Positions 51,323-60,800 of a DNA stretch of 62,889 nucleotides are shown piece after piece (the stretch's first letter is position 1; each line of letters starts with the position of its first letter). The position numbers and the translations under genes were made by a program. The stretch comes from Myxococcota bacterium (lineage in GTDB: Bacteria > Myxococcota_A > Polyangia > HGW-17). The stretch spans positions 1-62,889 of the forward strand of contig JAHJMN010000101.1 of assembly GCA_018821305.1 (NCBI GenBank), in the 5' to 3' direction. The notes under the pieces were generated by a model. That model was given only the letters and a program-made list of their open reading frames with translations. It was not told the origin of the DNA and did no database searches.

Positions 51323-53656
51323 ATGCCGCCCTGGAACATACTGTATTACTGGTTGTCATTCTGGCTTATTTTGTCCGCTGGGCTCATCGGTAGCGTCCAC
51401 TATGACACTCAGATAATCATTTCCTTTGGCGGACTTTTATCATTTATTCTAGCCGCATACCTCCATCTACGGTACAGCCAACGCAAACATAAGCATTTCT
51501 ACATTACTGGTTTGATGCTGCTTTTGTTTTTCATGTCCATATGGATGCTGCTTCAACTGATACCGCTTCCGGCTTTCCTTTTGAAACACACGTCTCCCTA
51601 CCTTTATGAAGTTCTTTCAAGACGCGGTGACATGGGTTCGTGGCACAGTATCAGCTATGAAAAAGTACACACATTCTTCGAAGCTGTTAAATATTTTGCC
51701 TATGCCGGTTACGCTTTTGCTGTCTACATCTATTGCCGGAAGGTTTCAACGGGTGGTCGCGATCTCGCCCGTATCATAGTATTCATGGGAGCTGCCTTCG
51801 CTGTTGCCGCCCTTGTCCACATATTTTTCGGCATCAAGACCATGTGGGGTGTGTATGCGCCCCGGGATACCAATCACTTCATCATTCCCTTTGTTAATAT
51901 GAACCATGCATCGGGCTTTTATTCCCTGATTTTCTTCCTTACTTTGGGACTGGCTCTGGACGAAACAGAAATGCGCATGAAGATTTTCTACTTCATGCTG
52001 ACGCCTCTTTCTCTTGCAATCACAGTTATTTCTCAAAGCCGGGGTGGTATTCTTTCCCTTGCTGTGGGAACGGGTGTGTTTTTCTGGTTCTATCGAAGGC
52101 ACATTTCAAAGCAGGGTGGCGGTTTGTATGCTGTTTTTACCGTCATCATGTTCGCCATGATTCCAGTTCTGGATCGTTTCGTCATTCCCTTCATCGAATC
52201 TTCAACTCCCCTGCGTGATGCGAAGTTTATGCTTTTAAACGATGCTCTGTCCCTGGCTCGAAACCACCTCTTTGCTGGAATTGGAAAGGGCAGTTTCATC
52301 AGCGTTTTTCCGCATTATCAGCAGACTGTTGCATCCCTGGACATTCATTTTGCTGAAAACCTCATTTTACAGATGCTCATCGACTTTGGCATTGTTTTCA
52401 CTGGAATCTTCTTGATCTCTGCAGGTTTCATGATTATTCGAACCGTGAGTTTTATCCGCTACCGTATATGGCGCATAGGGATCATTGCTGCGTGCAGCGC
52501 ACTTATATTCCAGAATATGTTCGACTTTAACCTCGAGTTTGCGGGGACGGGTCTTTCGTTCATTGTCTGTCTTGGCGTACTTTCCTCCCTGCGATTTACG
52601 GGAAAGGTGCGATCCTGGCGCCTTGATTTGCCCCTCCAGCCAGCCCTCGCGGGAGTTCTCATAATTACAATTATTTCCGGATCTTTACTTGTAGTTAATC
52701 GAGGAAAAGATATTCATTCCCAGCGAACGAAGCTTGTTGAACTTTACAAAAACAAAAAGACTTCCCTCACGGCCCGCAGCCGGGAGTATTCAAAAATACA
52801 TCCAGCGGATTTTTACATCACTGCCGTTAGAGGATACGCTGAGACCCTTGTGGAAAACGGCAAACCACTTAAGTGGATCGGCATAGCTTCATGGCTTAGT
52901 CCCCGACATCATCTTCCGGAAATCATGGCCGCCCGTCTTTTATTCAACTGGGGAAACAAGAAACAGGCCAGGATCCAGTACAAGCGCGCCGTGGTCAAAG
53001 GAAAGCGCATTGATGCAACTTTCATTAATGAACTCAGGCTCCGGTGGCCCGATGTCCGTAAATGGCTTGGAATCTTTCCGACGGAAGAGTATCTGGGAAA
53101 AGTTTATTTTCAACTTTCCGAATCAGAACGTATCGATCTATGCAGTGAAATGCGCTTAAAAGGTATTTCCCACGAAAACTGCTTTAAATTATTGACTTAC
53201 CACCTTTTCCAGAAGGGAAACTGGAAGGAACTTTCCGATGTAAGTCTTGCCTGGATTGCTCAGCCCACGTATGATTCCCCAATGGCATGGTACTTTGCCC
53301 TGCGTTCCGACTGTGAACTGAAGCGTCAGCAGGAATTTGAAATGCACCTCGAAAAAGCCATCAGGGTGTATAAAACCGATGCGCCTTTAATCATGACATG
53401 GATCCTTTATCGCCACTTCCGGGATCCCAAATTCAAAGCACCGGATTGGATAAAGGAAAAGCTCCGTTCTCCCACCCTCACGGGCGTCTATAAATACTAT
53501 CTCTATAATGCGCTTTTCATGATTACTGAAGATAAAGTCGAGAAGATCACATACCAGACAGAAATGCGAACTCGCCGCAAACTCATCCGCTCCGCCGCCG
53601 CCGAAAACATTCTCGGCCCCCTGTGGACAAAATGGACCACCCCGGAAAAGAAATAA
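51323..53656 (+). CDS. O-antigen ligase/polymerase (Wzy_C) family protein with C-terminal helical repeat region
   Basis: 777 residues. The N-terminal 400 residues are a polytopic membrane domain with the large periplasmic loop typical of the Wzy/WaaL superfamily (NMNHASGFYSLIFFLTLG, SQSRGGILSLAVG, NHLFAGIGKGSFISVFP). The soluble C-terminal part (about 470-777) is helical, TPR-like. It would join polysaccharide repeat units in the periplasm. Ribosome site AGGA. It follows the OPX gene by four bases, giving a barrel-OPX-polymerase operon. Glycosyltransferases are absent from the window. Confidence 0.82.
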   Translation: MPPWNILYYWLSFWLILSAGLIGSVHYDTQIIISFGGLLSFILAAYLHLRYSQRKHKHFYITGLMLLLFFMSIWMLLQLIPLPAFLLKHTSPYLYEVLSRRGDMGSWHSISYEKVHTFFEAVKYFAYAGYAFAVYIYCRKVSTGGRDLARIIVFMGAAFAVAALVHIFFGIKTMWGVYAPRDTNHFIIPFVNMNHASGFYSLIFFLTLGLALDETEMRMKIFYFMLTPLSLAITVISQSRGGILSLAVGTGVFFWFYRRHISKQGGGLYAVFTVIMFAMIPVLDRFVIPFIESSTPLRDAKFMLLNDALSLARNHLFAGIGKGSFISVFPHYQQTVASLDIHFAENLILQMLIDFGIVFTGIFLISAGFMIIRTVSFIRYRIWRIGIIAACSALIFQNMFDFNLEFAGTGLSFIVCLGVLSSLRFTGKVRSWRLDLPLQPALAGVLIITIISGSLLVVNRGKDIHSQRTKLVELYKNKKTSLTARSREYSKIHPADFYITAVRGYAETLVENGKPLKWIGIASWLSPRHHLPEIMAARLLFNWGNKKQARIQYKRAVVKGKRIDATFINELRLRWPDVRKWLGIFPTEEYLGKVYFQLSESERIDLCSEMRLKGISHENCFKLLTYHLFQKGNWKELSDVSLAWIAQPTYDSPMAWYFALRSDCELKRQQEFEMHLEKAIRVYKTDAPLIMTWILYRHFRDPKFKAPDWIKEKLRSPTLTGVYKYYLYNALFMITEDKVEKITYQTEMRTRRKLIRSAAAENILGPLWTKWTTPEKK

Positions 53657-53727
53657 GACAGGGAAGCAGGAAAGCAGGAGGCAGGAAAGCAGGGAGGCAG
53701 GAAAGGCATGGAGGCAGGAGAGCGGGG
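53657..53727. repeat. GGCAGGAA-type short tandem repeat, second array
   Basis: Begins right after the polymerase stop codon. Units are GCAGGAAA, GCAGGAG, GCAGGAAA, GCAGGGAG, GCAGGAAAG and similar, a degenerate octamer array. The same octamer forms the array at 625-706. Both lie in gaps that also hold family C-like sequences. Confidence 0.8.
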
Positions 53728-53827
53728 ATGAAGGATGCGCAGCATTCGCGCCTCTGGACAAAGAGCAGTCAAACAAATAGCCATGAAAATGCGGTCAGCC
53801 AGACTGTCGCCCATTTAAATGGGATCA

Positions 53828-53960
53828 AACATAGAAAAAATCCAGACACCAATTTTCAAGAAATGCTTCAGGACTGAGCCCCTGATTATCCTGCTTCTGT
53901 TTCTGATTACCTGTATTCCTGACATTTTTAATAGGGAAACAGAAAAGTCTGAAGTCTATA
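53828..53960 (+). repeat. Family C repeat, diverged copy C6
   Basis: Recognisable parts are ATGCTTCAGGACTGAGCCCC, CCTG words (CCTGATTATCCTGCTTCTG, ATTACCTGTATTCCTG) and a short turn with TTTTTAATAGGGAAACAG. The head and the right end are poorly kept. It fills the gap before the zinc-ribbon/propeller gene. Confidence 0.6.
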
Positions 53961-54083
53961 GGCATGACGCGGTAGCATTCGCTCCACGGACACCTCGGGA
54001 TCATGAACAGGCCTTGACTTGCGTCGGCGTTTTAAAGATACTATGGATCAAAATGGCAGATAAAAACCCAACTGAGGACTTTC

Positions 54084-55727
54084 ATGAACCTTAAATATAT
54101 TTCAATAAGAATTTCGGTTAACTGCGAAAACTGTGATAAGCCGCTTCCACTGAACGAGCCGGCAAAATCTTTTGTTTGTCCCACATGCCATAAAACGATG
54201 GAAATTTCTGGGTCAAGTTGGAGGAGTATTTTAGAAGACGGGTTTTCCGAGGCTCTCACCTTGAAAAGCGGAAAAATAAGGTCAACTACCATAATGACTG
54301 GCAAGATGACAGTCAGAGTCAAGACTGGTAATGAAAATCCACTCTGCTCTAACCCCGAGTGCCGAAGGCCATTTGATGAACTCTCCATTGAAAATGTGGT
54401 TTCTGAAGGAGGCGGGAACCTTGATTGCTACTCCTGTGGAAGAAAGACTCTGGTGGCAAAACCTCCTCAGTGGTTTGATAAAGTATACCCGGGTGTTGTG
54501 TCATTGATTGGCGTTACCAAAGCTTCCGATACTGCGCTTTCTAAAGATCTTATGACTTTTCACTGCTACAACTGTGGTGCCGGATTGCCCATCGATGGTC
54601 AAAACCGTGCGATTAAATGCAATTACTGCAATAATGACCTGATGATTCCCGACGAACTGTGGGCGAAGCTCCATCCAGCTGGAGTTATGGAAACCTGGTT
54701 TGCGGTACTTGATTTGGGCAATTCAGCGGGAATCCTACCTGCATCCAGTTGGGGATTCTGTGGAATTTTAGCGGATCCCTTAGATGATCCCGTTATCGCC
54801 TGGCAGGATGAAAACCGTGGAACTGCAGGTCACCGAAGTCGCATCGGCAGTGTAAATGAAAAGGGTTTTCTGAAATGGGTTCATGATGGGGTAAAATTCT
54901 CGGACGGTTCAAAAATCTACTCTTCACCCTCGGACAGAACAATATATCTGGTGGATTCCGAAAAAGGATTCGTGCGAACGCTGAACCCTTTAAACGGTAA
55001 GGAAATAAGGCATTTTGATTCGCCGGAGAAAAAGGATTTAACCCGTCTGAATGTGCGTGACCATTACGGATTTGCCCCGGATATCGATAAAACGGTTGTC
55101 GTATTAAAATATAACAAAAATGGGGATATGGTTCTTTTGCGATATGATCAGAATGGACAGCAAGTTGAATTGTGGCCGGGAATTTCTGAAAAAAAGCACA
55201 GCACATTCAGTGATTCAAGTGGCAGTGGCGGAGATTATCCAGGAATTTCACAATATAATAATCTGATAACAATATCACCCGCCGGTTATCTGTATTTAAT
55301 GAGTGAAAAAGGCACCCAACTCGCCTGGTTTGATCGAACGGGCAAAACCGCTGGTAAAGCAAAACTTTCCCTCGATGGAAACGGAAGGATTTATGGGTTT
55401 GGAGTTGATTCCTCGGAAACAGTTTACATTCTTTATCAGGGAAAGATCAAAACCGCAGGAGAATACTGGGATCATGTTGCAAAACTGAATGCAGAATCCG
55501 GGCTTACAGTTATCGCAGGCCCTGAATCACCCCGGGGGAATCTCATTGGCCGTGGGCAGGACCACTTCCATGTGACTCCTTCCGGTCGTCTCGTCATTGC
55601 CGGAGACATTGACTCCATGCGCATACTGGACTCCGATGGCAATAAACTTCGCTCGACATCCGCTACCGACGACAGTGACCGCGAAAACGAACGCAAATTT
55701 AAAAAAGCCAGCCAGAAACCGGAGTAA
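54084..55727 (+). CDS. Protein with three zinc ribbons and a C-terminal propeller-like region
   Basis: 547 residues, no signal peptide. Zinc-binding pairs: CENC...CPTC (about 14-35), CSNPEC...CYSC (about 88-118), CYNC...CNYC (about 160-183). The C-terminal 330 residues have repeated blade-like strands (KIYSSPSDRTIYLVDSEKG, GYLYLMSEKGTQLAWFD, GRIYGFGVDSSETVYIL), like NHL or PQQ-type repeats. I do not recognise the full architecture. GAGG precedes the ATG. Zinc ribbons of the same style start two of the kinases here, hinting at a shared regulatory style. Confidence 0.72.
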   Translation: MNLKYISIRISVNCENCDKPLPLNEPAKSFVCPTCHKTMEISGSSWRSILEDGFSEALTLKSGKIRSTTIMTGKMTVRVKTGNENPLCSNPECRRPFDELSIENVVSEGGGNLDCYSCGRKTLVAKPPQWFDKVYPGVVSLIGVTKASDTALSKDLMTFHCYNCGAGLPIDGQNRAIKCNYCNNDLMIPDELWAKLHPAGVMETWFAVLDLGNSAGILPASSWGFCGILADPLDDPVIAWQDENRGTAGHRSRIGSVNEKGFLKWVHDGVKFSDGSKIYSSPSDRTIYLVDSEKGFVRTLNPLNGKEIRHFDSPEKKDLTRLNVRDHYGFAPDIDKTVVVLKYNKNGDMVLLRYDQNGQQVELWPGISEKKHSTFSDSSGSGGDYPGISQYNNLITISPAGYLYLMSEKGTQLAWFDRTGKTAGKAKLSLDGNGRIYGFGVDSSETVYILYQGKIKTAGEYWDHVAKLNAESGLTVIAGPESPRGNLIGRGQDHFHVTPSGRLVIAGDIDSMRILDSDGNKLRSTSATDDSDRENERKFKKASQKPE

Positions 55728-55786
55728 ACAATTCCCTCTGCACCGACCCGATGCCTTTTAACCAACATTATATTCAACGATAAGTA

Positions 55787-55939
55787 GTTAATGTCCTGTA
55801 ATACCAAGTTTTCAAGTTTAAGCCGAATTTCTGCCCAGGACATTAAGAATGAAGACCTTGAAATTATTGTAGTGTTCTGAATAGCATGTTTTCGTAAACA
55901 TGCTCAATTTTGATAAAAATTGAATTTCAGGACACGAAC
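55787..55939 (+). mobile_element. Type B paired-hairpin MITE-like element, copy B2
   Basis: 153 bp, the same length as B1. Starts GTTAATGTCCTGTAATACC, ends TTTCAGGACACGAAC, flanked on both sides by TAAGTA (55781-55786 and 55940-55945). Hairpin 1 is better kept than in B1 (CAGGACATTAAG arm). The second half (from GAATGAAGACC to the end) is almost identical to B1. Confidence 0.92.
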
Positions 55940-55969
55940 TAAGTACAGGTAACTTTTTAAAATACATTC

Positions 55970-56640
55970 GCTTCGACTTTTGAACAAAGAATACCGAACT
56001 TGCGTTTCAAAAAATTAAACCATATAATCGAAAAACAAAACCTCATACAAGAAAATAAAACCAGAGCACAAGAAAATCAAACCAGACAAGGAAAAATAAT
56101 TTCTCAGTATAAGAAAAAATATTACTTATCTTAAAATTATTAACTTCAATAAAGAAAAAATTTTACCAAGTAGAAATTAATTAGTACAGAATATATAAAG
56201 AATTAACAATTTATAAAAGAATATAGAACTAAGCATGAAAATAATTGAATATGGAAACAAAAAAATATAACTAATCATTAAAAAAACAAAACATATATAA
56301 GGAAAAATAGTACTTCATATGAATTATTTGTTTACTTAGTATGAAGTAGATTGAATAATAGTTGAAAAAATATTTACCTAATCTAAAAAAAATGACTTGA
56401 GATGAAAAAAATCCAAACGGTAATTAGAAATAGATAAAATATGAAAATCAAAATACTAAACTATGTCTGAAAAAATTTATACTTAGTTATAAAAAAATGG
56501 AATAAAAAAAATAAAAACAAGTGAGAAGAAAATAAAATTGAAACTTTGTTTTGAAAATTTACACTTTACAAAAAAAAATTGCACTTTAGTCTGGAAAAGA
56601 ACCGTTTTAAAGATGTTCCGAAAAAATCTGGCTTCAAGAC
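55970..56640. other. Very A-rich non-coding stretch with strand asymmetry
   Basis: About 670 bases made almost entirely of A and T with A far exceeding T on the + strand and very few G/C. Short words recur in degraded form: AAGAAAATAAAACCAG and AAGAAAATCAAACCAG near the start, and ACTTAGTATGAAG, ACTTAGTTATAAAA and CTCAGTATAAGAAAA further on. I find no gene. It lies between mobile elements B2 and A3. It could be a decayed repeat array or a curved, protein-coated region. Confidence 0.6.
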
Positions 56641-56691
56641 AATGTTGAATTACAAGAACATGACGGAGCACAACAGCGGTTGTATGATTTA

Positions 56692-56833
56692 GTTACTGTC
56701 CTGAAATACCGAAAACCAAATTTTTCGCCCGATTTTTGCTCAGGACAGTAACCGCAAGGTGTTGAATTTATTACTAGTGGCCTGTTCGGATTTTTAATAA
56801 AATCCTTCGCGAAGCGAATTACAGGACACGAAC
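56692..56833 (+). mobile_element. Type A paired-hairpin MITE-like element, copy A3
   Basis: 142 bp. Hairpin 1 arms GTTACTGTCCTGA (56692-56704) and TCAGGACAGTAAC (56740-56752) are perfect. Hairpin 2 arms are GTGGCCTG (56777-56784) and CAGGACAC (56822-56829), with inner GGATTTT...AAAATCC and CTTCGCGAAG. Flanked by perfect GATTTA duplications (56686-56691 and 56834-56839). The best-preserved reference copy. Confidence 0.93.
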
Positions 56834-56892
56834 GATTTATTTTGAAATTTTTAATTGAAACCGGTTAGTTCAGACAGGAAATGGAGTGAAAA

Positions 56893-57519
56893 ATGATAGG
56901 TACAGATAAAAGCAAGCGATTAGCCACCCGGTTGCTGCGAATTATTGAACGAAATAAAGACAGTCACCCGGTAATAAAGACGATTCATGAGCGCACGACC
57001 AATCGTGCCCTTTCATTTCTTGAAGCAGCGGAAAGATGGACAATTGCGAGATCGCTAATGAGAAAAGAGAAGAAGGAAGGGCTTTTAGCCCTGAAGGAAC
57101 TGAAAAAAACTGCAAGGTGCTTTGTACCCGTTCTTTCTGACTTGTATCCACATCTGAAAATAAATATGTCAATTGTAAACAAAAACACTGTTGACGATAT
57201 CTTCACGGAAATAGTTCAGTTAATTTACAATATTGAAAGCGAGACGGGATACGGGGAGTGCGCAACGTCGAAAGAGTCTATCCGAGTGCTTAAATCATGC
57301 CTTGATGCTGCCATTGAGGAATGGAAAGAGTTTGAAAACCTGCAGGCAGAAGTGGCAGAATCATCTGCGGCCCTTAATGCCGAACGAAAAGTATTCAATA
57401 ATGAACTTCGAATCATTCGCCGCACTTTAGCATCAGCTATCGGCCGAACACACCCGGATGTGCGTAGACTAACGCTTAAGTCCTCTACCTCAAAAGACAC
57501 CGAAGACCCGGACGATTAA
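56893..57519 (+). CDS. Helical protein of unknown function
   Basis: 208 residues, charged and all-helical, no signal peptide or TM. The C-terminal third is a probable coiled coil (FENLQAEVAESSAALNAERK). The core contains WTIARSLMRKEKKEGLLALK. GGAG precedes the ATG. I do not recognise it. It is boxed in by mobile elements A3 and A4, with the A-rich stretch upstream. Confidence 0.65.
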   Translation: MIGTDKSKRLATRLLRIIERNKDSHPVIKTIHERTTNRALSFLEAAERWTIARSLMRKEKKEGLLALKELKKTARCFVPVLSDLYPHLKINMSIVNKNTVDDIFTEIVQLIYNIESETGYGECATSKESIRVLKSCLDAAIEEWKEFENLQAEVAESSAALNAERKVFNNELRIIRRTLASAIGRTHPDVRRLTLKSSTSKDTEDPDD

Positions 57520-57543
57520 ACCCAGGGCCAACAGGCCTGAATA

Positions 57544-57562
57544 GTTACTGTCCTGAAAAATA
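57544..57562 (+). mobile_element. Isolated left end of a type A element
   Basis: GTTACTGTCCTGAAAAATA with TGAATA on its left, which fits the target pattern ending in TA. The rest of the element is missing, although GAACGAAC follows closely, so it may be an internal deletion derivative. Confidence 0.5.
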
Positions 57563-57655
57563 AGAACGAACTCAAATGATGCTTGATAATGTATTTATAG
57601 TGAATTACTATACAATAAGACATTGGCTGTAGTTTGAGTTGAGCATAAATAAATA

Positions 57656-57797
57656 GTTCGTGTCCTGTAATTCGCTTCGCGAAGAAATTTATTAAAATTT
57701 CTAACAGGCCACTACCAGTAAATTCAACACCTTGCGGTTACTGTCCTGAGCAAAAATTGGGCAAAAAATTTGAAAACTTGTATTTCAGGACAGTAAC
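57656..57797 (-). mobile_element. Type A paired-hairpin MITE-like element, copy A4
   Basis: 142 bp, reverse orientation, from GTTCGTGTCCTGTAATTCGC to TCAGGACAGTAAC. Flanked by perfect TAAATA duplications (57650-57655 and 57798-57803), the same target word as copy A2. It ends 30 bases before the start of the large EGF/RCC1 gene and therefore lies in its promoter region. Confidence 0.93.
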
Positions 57798-57827
57798 TAA
57801 ATATATACACAGGTTTGAGGAGAGAAC

Positions 57828-60800
57828 ATGAGAAAAAGTCTATTTATTCTTTTTTCAGTTTTAACTGCAATTGCTTATTCTGGCTGTGATGATGATGATT
57901 CAAATAACTCATCTTCAGTCTGCGAAGGAATTACCTGCAGTGGTCATGGTACTTGTTTTGATGTAGGCGGAAATCCATCATGCGCTTGTGAACTTGGGTA
58001 TCATTCACAGCAGCTCAACTGCCTTTCCGATACAAATCCATGTGAAGGTGTAACCTGCAGTGGTCATGGCACATGTGTGGATATGGGCAATGGCTCTGTT
58101 TCATGTAATTGTGAGACCGGATACCATGCAGAAAGTCTTGATTGTGTTGAAGATGACGCTGTCTGCGAAGGAATTACCTGCTCCGGTCATGGCACCTGCA
58201 GCGATGACGGAAGCGGCAATCCTTTATGTAATTGCGAAACCGGCTATCATGCGGATGGAACCGAATGTATAGCAGATTCCATTGTCTGCGAAGGAATTAC
58301 CTGCTCCGGTCATGGCACGTGCAGTGATGACGGAAGCGGCAACCCAGTATGTAATTGCGAAACCGGCTATCATGCGGATGGAACCGAATGTATACGTGAT
58401 AATTCTGCTCCGCAGATTACCAGTACTCCGGAAACAGACATTTATTCCGGTTCAATGTATACTTACGATATTACCTGCACCGATGCCGACGGAGATACAC
58501 TTACTTTAAATGTTGAATCTCAGGATACTTGCGGGGGCAATATAACAGATAATGGAAACGGTACTGGTTCCTACAGTTTTACACCCACAGCTGCTGGCAA
58601 CTGTAACATGTCTATAGAATGTTGTGACGGATCACTATGTGGTATCCAGGCGACAATCATTAATATTAACAACAATCCTGAATCCTGGGACGTACTTTCT
58701 TCCACCTACAATCATACATGCGGTATCAAAAGTGGAATCCTTTATTGTTGGGGCATGAATTCCAACGGGCAACTTGGAAATAATTCTATTACTGACAGAT
58801 TTTATCCTACGAGAGTTGAAGGTGTTGGTTGGACTCATGTCGCAGCAGGGTATACACATACCTGTGGTATTAAAGGTGGGTATCTTTTCTGCTGGGGAGA
58901 AGGAATTGCTGTTGGTGATGGTACTAATATAGATAAGCTTGTACCAACTCAGGTTGGACTCTCGAATGCGTGGACTTATATAACTTCAGGGGGTTCGTTT
59001 TCCTGTGGTCTAAGAGGTGGAGAACTTTACTGTTGGGGTTATAATTATAGCGGCCAACTTGGAAATGGTACAAACACCGTTAGTTATGCTCCTGTTAAAA
59101 TAGGGACTGACACTGATTGGAGCATCGTGTCTGCTGGGGGTGGTCATACCTGCGGCCTCAGAAATCAGAACCTTTATTGCTGGGGCAATAATTCTTATAA
59201 TCAGTCTGGTCCTGTTTATTCCAATGTCCCTTTACGTGTCGGAATTGAAACTGGCTGGACTACTGTCAGTTCAGGTTATTCTCATACATGCGGCATAATT
59301 CAAGGAAACCTTTTCTGCTGGGGAGCAAATTCTGACTATCAACTTGGGACAGGTGATTCTGTTAATAAGACAAATCCTGTAAAAATAGGAACAGATATTG
59401 ATTGGACTTTTATCAGTTCAGGTAATTCTCATACGTGCGGTATTCGAACAAGCGGTGCTCTATATTGCTGGGGACGTAATTTATATCATCAACTCGGGGA
59501 TGGGGCAGAGTCTATTAATACTCCAGCTCAAATTGGTGTAGATACCTGGGGTGTTGTGACAACTGGAGAAAGGATGTCATGCGGCTTATTAAGCGGAAAT
59601 GACCTGTACTGCTGGGGAAACAATAACTGGGGACAGTGTGGCAGTTCAATTAATGAAACATACAGATGGAATTCACAGGATGGAAAATTGTGGGACATAG
59701 TTAGTCCACAGAAAGTTACTTCAAGTGAAAAAATTTCTCTGTTCAGGCAAAGTAAGGTAGCTTTTAGCGAAAATGACACTACAGTTAATTCCTTTCTTGT
59801 TGTTTTAGGTTCGGAACCTTCTGATGATGTAAATGTTGTACTGGCCCCCGATGTAGACGGAAGAATAGTACTTGATGCTACTCAATTACTCTTTACACCC
59901 GAAAACTGGAGCGCTCCGCAAATTGTTCATTATAGTGCAGATTTAACTAATCTTTATGATGATGATGATGTGAACTTGAACATAGAGTCAGGACCAGCGG
60001 TATCGGCAGATGCTGGGTATAATGAATTGGCAGGTAATTCAATTCCTCTTGAAATAACAGATGATGACACATTTGGCTTTATTTTAACTACTGATAAACG
60101 TATAAACTTGCCTGAAGGTTCAACTGGAGCCTATAAATTTGTACTTACATCAAAACCTTATGGAAATGTGTCAGTTCCTGTAATATCTTCCAATCCTTCA
60201 ATTTTGATACCAGATGTCAATAACATTGTTTTTACTCCTGATAACTGGAATGTCGAGCAGACTGTCAATGTCAGTATTGCTGAAGATAATGTCGAAAATT
60301 TTGATCCGAGAATATTTCGACTGTTTGTTGGTCCTGCAGTTTCAAGCGATCTTCAATATAATAACCTTTCAATGGACGATTTATACATTGAAACCGGTGT
60401 AAGTGGTATTTTTTCTGATATATCATGTGGGGAATATGGATGCTGTGCGATCGATTTTAATCAAAATTTATGGTGCTGGGGAGACAAGGGAAAAAGATTT
60501 GAAACGATAAGTAATGTTTTATCAGTTTCAGTAGGTGGTTCGCTTGGTTGTGTACTAAAAAGCGACCAATCAGTCTGGTGTTGGGGAGGGGGACAGTTAG
60601 GTGATGGCACAACAAACAGTTCCACTGATCCGGTACAAGTTCTGGATATGACAAATGCTGAAAGCATTTCCTGTGGATATTTTCATTGTTGTGCAATTAT
60701 TGACGATGGATCTTTAAAATGCTGGGGCAGGAATTCAAGTGGGCAATTGGGAATTGGAAATACCGGAACTTATTTATCTCCGGTGACTGTTCCTTTAACA

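Noticed and set aside
53623-54094. Two plus-strand frames between the polymerase and zinc-ribbon genes
   Set aside because: They are made of the second GGCAGGAA array and family C repeat sequence, and overlap each other.
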